Shown here: piece after piece, positions 59,559 through 64,000 of the stretch
Layout of the letters: the number at the start of each line of letters is the position of its first letter
Position numbering within the stretch: position 1 is the stretch's first letter
NCBI GenBank assembly: GCA_028274465.1
Contig: CM051456.1
Span: 87,654,753 to 87,718,752, forward strand
Source: Plantago ovata
Lineage: Eukaryota; Streptophyta; Magnoliopsida; Lamiales; Plantaginaceae
DNA length: 64,000 nt
Direction: 5' to 3'
Notes under the pieces: model-generated
What the model was told of the DNA's origin: nothing
Seen by the model: only the letters and a program-made list of their open reading frames with translations
Database searches by the model: none
Program-made: the position numbers and the translations under genes

Positions 59559-59740
59559 GCGCAAGAAGGAGTCGAGTCAAAGACTATAAACAATGGCGCT
59601 ATCCGGGAGGCAACCCGGAGTTTTTATCGCTTTTTTACCGCTTTATTGCATGCATATCATTGTGTTTTATTTTATATTTCGTATGTTTTTGGTTTCTCAC
59701 AAGTTTCTTTGAGTACTATAGGTTACAGGTACAAGTTTAA
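59559..59740 (+). other. G4 3' remnant with gag-end hairpin
   Basis: Holds the perfect stem-loop 59602-59619 (TCCGGG, loop AGGCAA, CCCGGA). Element sequence then stops near 59740, where S-family LTR begins. The conserved 3' non-coding block and the 3' LTR of G4 are lost. Confidence 0.75.
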
Positions 59741-60327
59741 CTTTCAGCAGCGTCCTTCATTTGTCTTCTAGTCTTCATGTCCTTCGCGTGTATGCTTTGC
59801 ATTTAATGTTCATTTGAATGAGATTCAAACATGAACGTTGGAGCGCAAATGCAAGTACTATCAGCAAGGAGGTCACATATGTTTTTCAGCAAGTGGTCAG
59901 TCTCAGTTTCAGCAAGCACAACCTACTCTGTCATTTAGATTTTCACTTATGCAAGCTGTTGCTAAAGTTTCCACTTTCTGAGCAACATGTGCCTTTGTAG
60001 ATACCAGTTTTCATAAATCTTCTAGTCTTCAGTCTTTGAATTCTTCAAGTTTCTGAACGGTTCTAAATGCTTCAATAGTTTGTTTGTGTAAACAAAGTAC
60101 ATCATCAACAAATGCTTCAATAGGTTGTTTTTCTTTTCAGAAAAAAAGATACATCATAAGCGGTAAAACAAACCTATCTAGCACCTACTCTAAGTCTTCA
60201 GCAAACGTTCCTCTTTTACAATGTCCTCTAAACTTCTAAATTCCTATGGACCTTAAGAGTACTAGTTACTGGACTTTCCTTAATTTAGCATGGTTAATTG
60301 CTCATCAAAATTACAAGTTTCCTAACA
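59741..60327 (-). repeat. Right LTR (X-right) of the inserted block
   Basis: First about 587 bases of the S LTR in minus orientation, ending on plus at ...TTTCCTAACA. It duplicates, nearly base for base, the part of X-left from about 28551 to 28970, and extends beyond it to the LTR terminus. Directly followed by CGGAG. Confidence 0.88.
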
Positions 60328-60623
60328 CGGAGTATGCTGAGCTTTTGTCTCAGCAACCTTACTTGATTCAGGTTTGTCAGCAAAGGTCTTCTGATTAATT
60401 TTAGTAAACTTGCCTTTAGTTTTAACAAATTGCTTTTCAGCAACTTGTTTGGCGGAATGCTTTACAACATCCTTTTTCTGAACAGTTTGGTTTTCAGCAA
60501 CCTGTTTTACTTTTAAAATCTTGTTACTTTGAGTAGCAACAACGGGCTTTTCGGTCGTAGGTACTTGATTGCTTATTTCAGCAACCTTAAATTGACCAAA
60601 TTAATAGAGTTCTGGTTGACCAC
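60328..60623 (-). pseudogene. gag of copy B, middle part
   Basis: Minus-strand gag sequence (Lys-rich, with VAETKQ-type repeats) equivalent to about 34440-34715 of copy C. It connects to 27568 across the inserted block and to 61822 across the G5 solo LTR. Confidence 0.8.
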
Positions 60624-61821
60624 TGATGACAGTGTATTTTACACTTTCACTCGAGTTTTTTTCACCTATTTATCTATCCTCTAGGATAATTTAGCTTGTA
60701 TTTTAGTGCATGTTATTAGAATAGTGTCACGTTTCCCTTTTCTTTGTATATTTCAGGTTTTAGGTGAAAAAACGTACTTTTGGATGGGCAATTATGGCGA
60801 AGAGGTGAAGTTTTTGTTCTACGAGATCATCCGTGGTGTATCTAGAAGTATCGGGATGCGTTTCAACGCCTAAGGACCAAGTTTCGGGGCTTAGAAGACA
60901 CTAGAAGGTCAAAATCCGAGTTCAAAAAGGAAAAAACGCGTCTCCACCGACTGAAGGCCCCGGGCGAACTGCCCGGGGTGTGGGGCGATTCGCCCCGTGC
61001 CGGGCGAACCGCCTGGCACAGGGGGCGAACCGCCCCGGGCCTTTCGACTGTTATATATATGCTTTCGCCTATTTTACGTTTTATATACCTTTTCACCATA
61101 TTTTGAGAGACGAATTTTCCAGAGCTTGTTCTGGGAATTCTTAGCATTGAAGATACTTTTTCTTATTGATTTGGAAGCTTAGCATAGAGATTGGACATCG
61201 TTTATCTCTATTATTGTGACTTTACGCGATTCACCGGAGATTGACAACCTTCGTTGGTAACTTGTATCTCACGATTTTTCTGCTTTTATTTATTCAATTC
61301 AACATGTATTCATTAGTTCTTGCTTTGATTCTTGTTGATTGCAATTCGAATATGAGTAGCTAAATCTAAGGTTGGTGATAGTATGTGAATTCATAGCTAG
61401 GGTTCTTAATTGTGCATGATTATAGCTTCGCGCCGACTTTACTTGTTAATTGTTTTCTTCTTTGATCTAACTAAGCCACCTATCTTCGTAAGTGTTAAAC
61501 CTGGAGAAACACTAGGACAATTCATGATCATTGATTTCTTAATTACAATTCTTCAAGTACCTTCATGCATGATTATAACCCGGCGCTTTGAATGATCATA
61601 TTATCACTAACTTCCATCATAATTGATAAGAAAAATCTTTGCTAAGTCGCTTACTAATTTTATAAGTGTAAGTAGTTAAAGCTAGTTATAGTCCTTAGAG
61701 ATCGACACTCGAGGTTATCTTTCTTCTACACAACGTGCTTTGGTTTTCGTTGTAGTTGCGAGTTGCCTTTGGCTAAAAACAAATTTATTTGATTGTTCGA
61801 GTCTGACAATCTCGTTCATCA
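60624..61821 (+). repeat. Solo LTR G5
   Basis: TGATGACAGTG...CGTTCATCA, 1198 bases, flanked by ACCAC on both sides (60619-60623 and 61822-61826). It has G-family termini and promoter layout: a GC palindrome block at about 60957-61043 with GGGCGAACNGCCCGG-type modules, then TATATATAT near 61052-61060. It is clearly diverged from G1/G2/G4. No internal region remains. Confidence 0.92.
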
Positions 61822-63537
61822 ACCACTATCAGTTGCACGCACAAAGATAATTGGTGATTTATCTTTACTCAAGAGTATTACATCATCACCTTCATAAGTG
61901 GCACCTAAACCTTCTTTCTGAGATGGATCTCTCAGATAAGAGTTTAGTGTAGTCAACGTGTTACTAGCATCCGCATAAGATTTGAAATTGACTTTCATCT
62001 TTTTCATTTCTTGTATTTCAGCAAGTAACTTTAGAATTGAGGACTGATACTCTTCAAATTCTATTGCCATTTGAGCATTTTTCTCTGTAGCTTCAGCAAT
62101 TAACTTCTTGAGATGCAATATTTCAGCATTCTTCTTTTCTGACTCAACGCTCAGCAAGACGTACTTTTCAGTAGTTTGCTTAGTCAGAAGTTCAGCATTC
62201 TGTAGTTTCTCTTGCTGTTTGCTCAGAGTTTTCTCAAATCTTTCGATTTCTCCTTGAATTCTATCAAGGCCAATGTCATCTTCACTTTCTGAATCAGAGT
62301 CAGAGGTAGGACAATTTACCTGACCAGCCATGTGGCAAAACTCGTAGTTTGACACGTCTGGATAAGCTTCCATAGCTATTCCACATACTTCCTTGCCTAT
62401 CTCTACGTCCAGAGTGACTTCTTCTTCTTTAGTGTCTGAACTTTCTACCTTACTGTCTTCAGAGCTTGTTTCAATGGAAAGGGCATCGATTTTTGCTTGA
62501 AGCTTTTTCTTTTCTTTAGCAATCAAAGCCTTCTTGAACTTCTTCTTCCTTTCAGAAGATTCCCTTTCAGTAAGGGGCAATTTTCTTTGACATGTCCAGG
62601 CTTTTTGCAATAAAAGCAAAGATCATTGTCAACTGCTGGTTCTTCGGAGGAATTTGCTTGCTGAGATTGCTTGTTTAGCGAGCTAGCTTCATTTTTGTAC
62701 TTGTGGTAGCTGTTACCAAGATGCTTTTTCAACTTCTCTTTTACTTTTCGCCTCTCAAGTTCCTTACTGATGAATTTCTTCATGTTTCTAACTGCAAGAG
62801 CGTTTTCATCAGCAGGCTATTTATCGTTCTTCTTTTCAGACGATAACGGCTTGGCAGCAAGAGCAATGTTTTGTGATGTTTCAGCAAACACACTTTCTCT
62901 TTGCTTTGTCTCATAGTTGACAGTAGCAAGATGAGAGAACAACTCGGTTAGATTGATATTTGACATTCCTTGATTATAGTAGAAATTCTGAGTGTGGATC
63001 CATTCTTGGTTCAGACTTCTAATAATGGTTTTCACCTTTTCAAAAGAGTTTTGAATCTGAAATCCAAGTCTTCCAGTGACTCATTGGCACCTTGTTTGAA
63101 GTTTTGAAAATTCAACTTTAGCACTTCGGGTTTGTTTTCCTTGGTTTTGTCAGATCCAGCACAAGGATCTTGAACCATTTTCCAAGCTTCCTTAGCAGTT
63201 TTGGCACCCCATAGTTTGCGCTGTATTGTATCTGGAGTAGATCGAATATTGATGTTTCTTGCTTGGCCATCAAGACGGAATCTTTTACCTTCATCTGAAG
63301 TCCATTCCTCTCTTGGCTTTGGAACGACGGTATCGACCAGTTCACCTAAGATAGTTTCCTTTCCAGCAGTATCTGTGGTTTTAAGAGGCAAACTTCTCTC
63401 AAGTTTAGTGATCTTGATTGGTCATCGTTTATGACAGTAACCATCTCATCACTAATGGCCTCAAGATGTAGCATCATGTTGTTTCGCCATTTTTCATAGT
63501 TTTCCAGCTTCAGCAAAGGAGCGTCTCCTAGCGACAT
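61822..63537 (-). pseudogene. gag of copy B, 5' part
   Basis: ATG at 63537 (MSLGDAPLLKLENYEKW). The frame is broken by indels near 63420 and 63035, a stop near 62817, and shifts near 62530. A CCHC knuckle is intact (CFYCKKPGHVKENC, about 62577-62619). Downstream come the VTLDVEIGKEVCG block, a SDSDSESEDD run and a coiled-coil-like region (61819-62619). It continues at 60623 beyond the G5 insertion. Confidence 0.87.
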
Positions 63538-63635
63538 CCTGTCAGCAAATGACTACCAAACTGATCAAGTGAAAGTGATTTACGGAAAGCACCTAAGGGG
63601 ATCTAGGTTCAGTGCTAAAGGTTAAAGAATCTCCA

Positions 63636-63647
63636 GCTCTGATACCA
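63636..63647 (-). other. Primer binding site of copy B (tRNA-iMet)
   Basis: In sense TGGTATCAGAGC, two bases from the LTR end at 63650. Confidence 0.93.
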
Positions 63648-63649
63648 CT

Positions 63650-64000
63650 TGTTGGTCCCTTTAAACAACGAGAAAAGACTAGAGGGGGGTGAATAGTCTT
63701 TTCAAACTTTTCGTCGTTTAAAACTTTCTCAGCAAATGCTTATTACTTTTCAGTAATGAGTTTGCTGGTACTTAACCTTCTCAGCAAGTACTTATTACTT
63801 TTCAGTAATGAGTTTGCTGATACTTAAAAACAGAGTGCGGAAGTCTTTTACAATAAGTGCTTTTAACAGAGAGCTAGTTTCAGCAAGTGAGCAGAGTGAC
63901 AGTGTGCGAGAAATGTAACTTGTTGAAAACTAAGTGTAGTAAAGTAAATCACACAAACACTTTTATAGTGGTATTTGAGAGTGGCATAATCTCTCAACTA
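63650..64000 (-). repeat. 5' LTR of copy B (partial, runs off window)
   Basis: S-family LTR in minus orientation, 3' end at 63650 (TGTTGGTCCC on plus). Matches 17188-17540 with a local repeat of the AGTACTTATTACTTTTCAG unit near 63730-63810. The rest lies beyond the window. Confidence 0.9.

Overview
The window is plant nuclear DNA. It is AT-rich and made almost entirely of nested LTR retrotransposons; I found no host gene, rRNA or tRNA gene, CRISPR array or bacterial-type feature. The evidence for a plant is Ty1/copia pol with plant-type primer binding sites (tRNA-iMet complement), Ty3/gypsy-type gag-protease elements with a tRNA-Asp-like primer site, LTRs of 1.2-2.1 kb, 5-bp target duplications and TATA-box LTR promoters. 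An angiosperm, probably a eudicot, fits best; I cannot name the species.

Four repeat families account for the sequence. (1) 'S' is a Sirevirus-like copia family: LTR about 1.55 kb (TGTTAGG...CCAACA), gag with a CCHC knuckle, PR-INT-RT-RNase H, then a very long third ORF downstream of pol. It occurs as copies A (10064-17187, minus), B (18764-27568 plus 60328-63649, minus) and C (28971-56434, plus), with flanking LTR pieces X. (2) 'G' is a gypsy-derived non-autonomous family that encodes only gag-protease (TR-GAG-like), LTR 1.2-1.3 kb, TGATGA...TTCATCA: copies G1 (1-6385, minus), G2 (about 7460-10063, plus, 3' part) and G4 (56435-about 59740, plus, 3' truncated). A solo LTR of a related subfamily, G5, is at 60624-61821. 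(3) 'G3' (39833-52011, minus) is a diverged relative with its own LTR and a gag-like ORF only. (4) 'D' is a copia element with 2.08 kb LTRs (45017-51222, plus) and a solo LTR (31785-33853, minus).

Nesting by layer: A and B share the LTR at 17188-18763, a tandem LTR-internal-LTR-internal arrangement. The G1/G2 complex interrupts A in ORF3 at 10063. B is split in gag by a 32.8 kb block (27569-60327) flanked by CGGAG on both sides. Inside that block sits C. C carries the D-type solo LTR in gag (GAAGC/GAAGT), G3 in ORF3 (ACACT duplication) and G4 in its 3' LTR. Element D lies inside the 5' LTR of G3 (GGATC duplication). The G5 solo LTR lies in gag of B (ACCAC duplication).

All protein-coding regions seen are decayed (stops, frameshifts, lost catalytic residues), so the window is a fossil stack. 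The most interesting signals are non-coding and shared between copies: a series of seven hairpins with compensatory changes between pol and ORF3 of S; a TTGCTGA motif that saturates S in coding and non-coding DNA; hairpins linked to polypurine-tract-like copies in the G families; promoter-proximal GC palindromes; and an 86-bp exon-like segment inside the D LTR.
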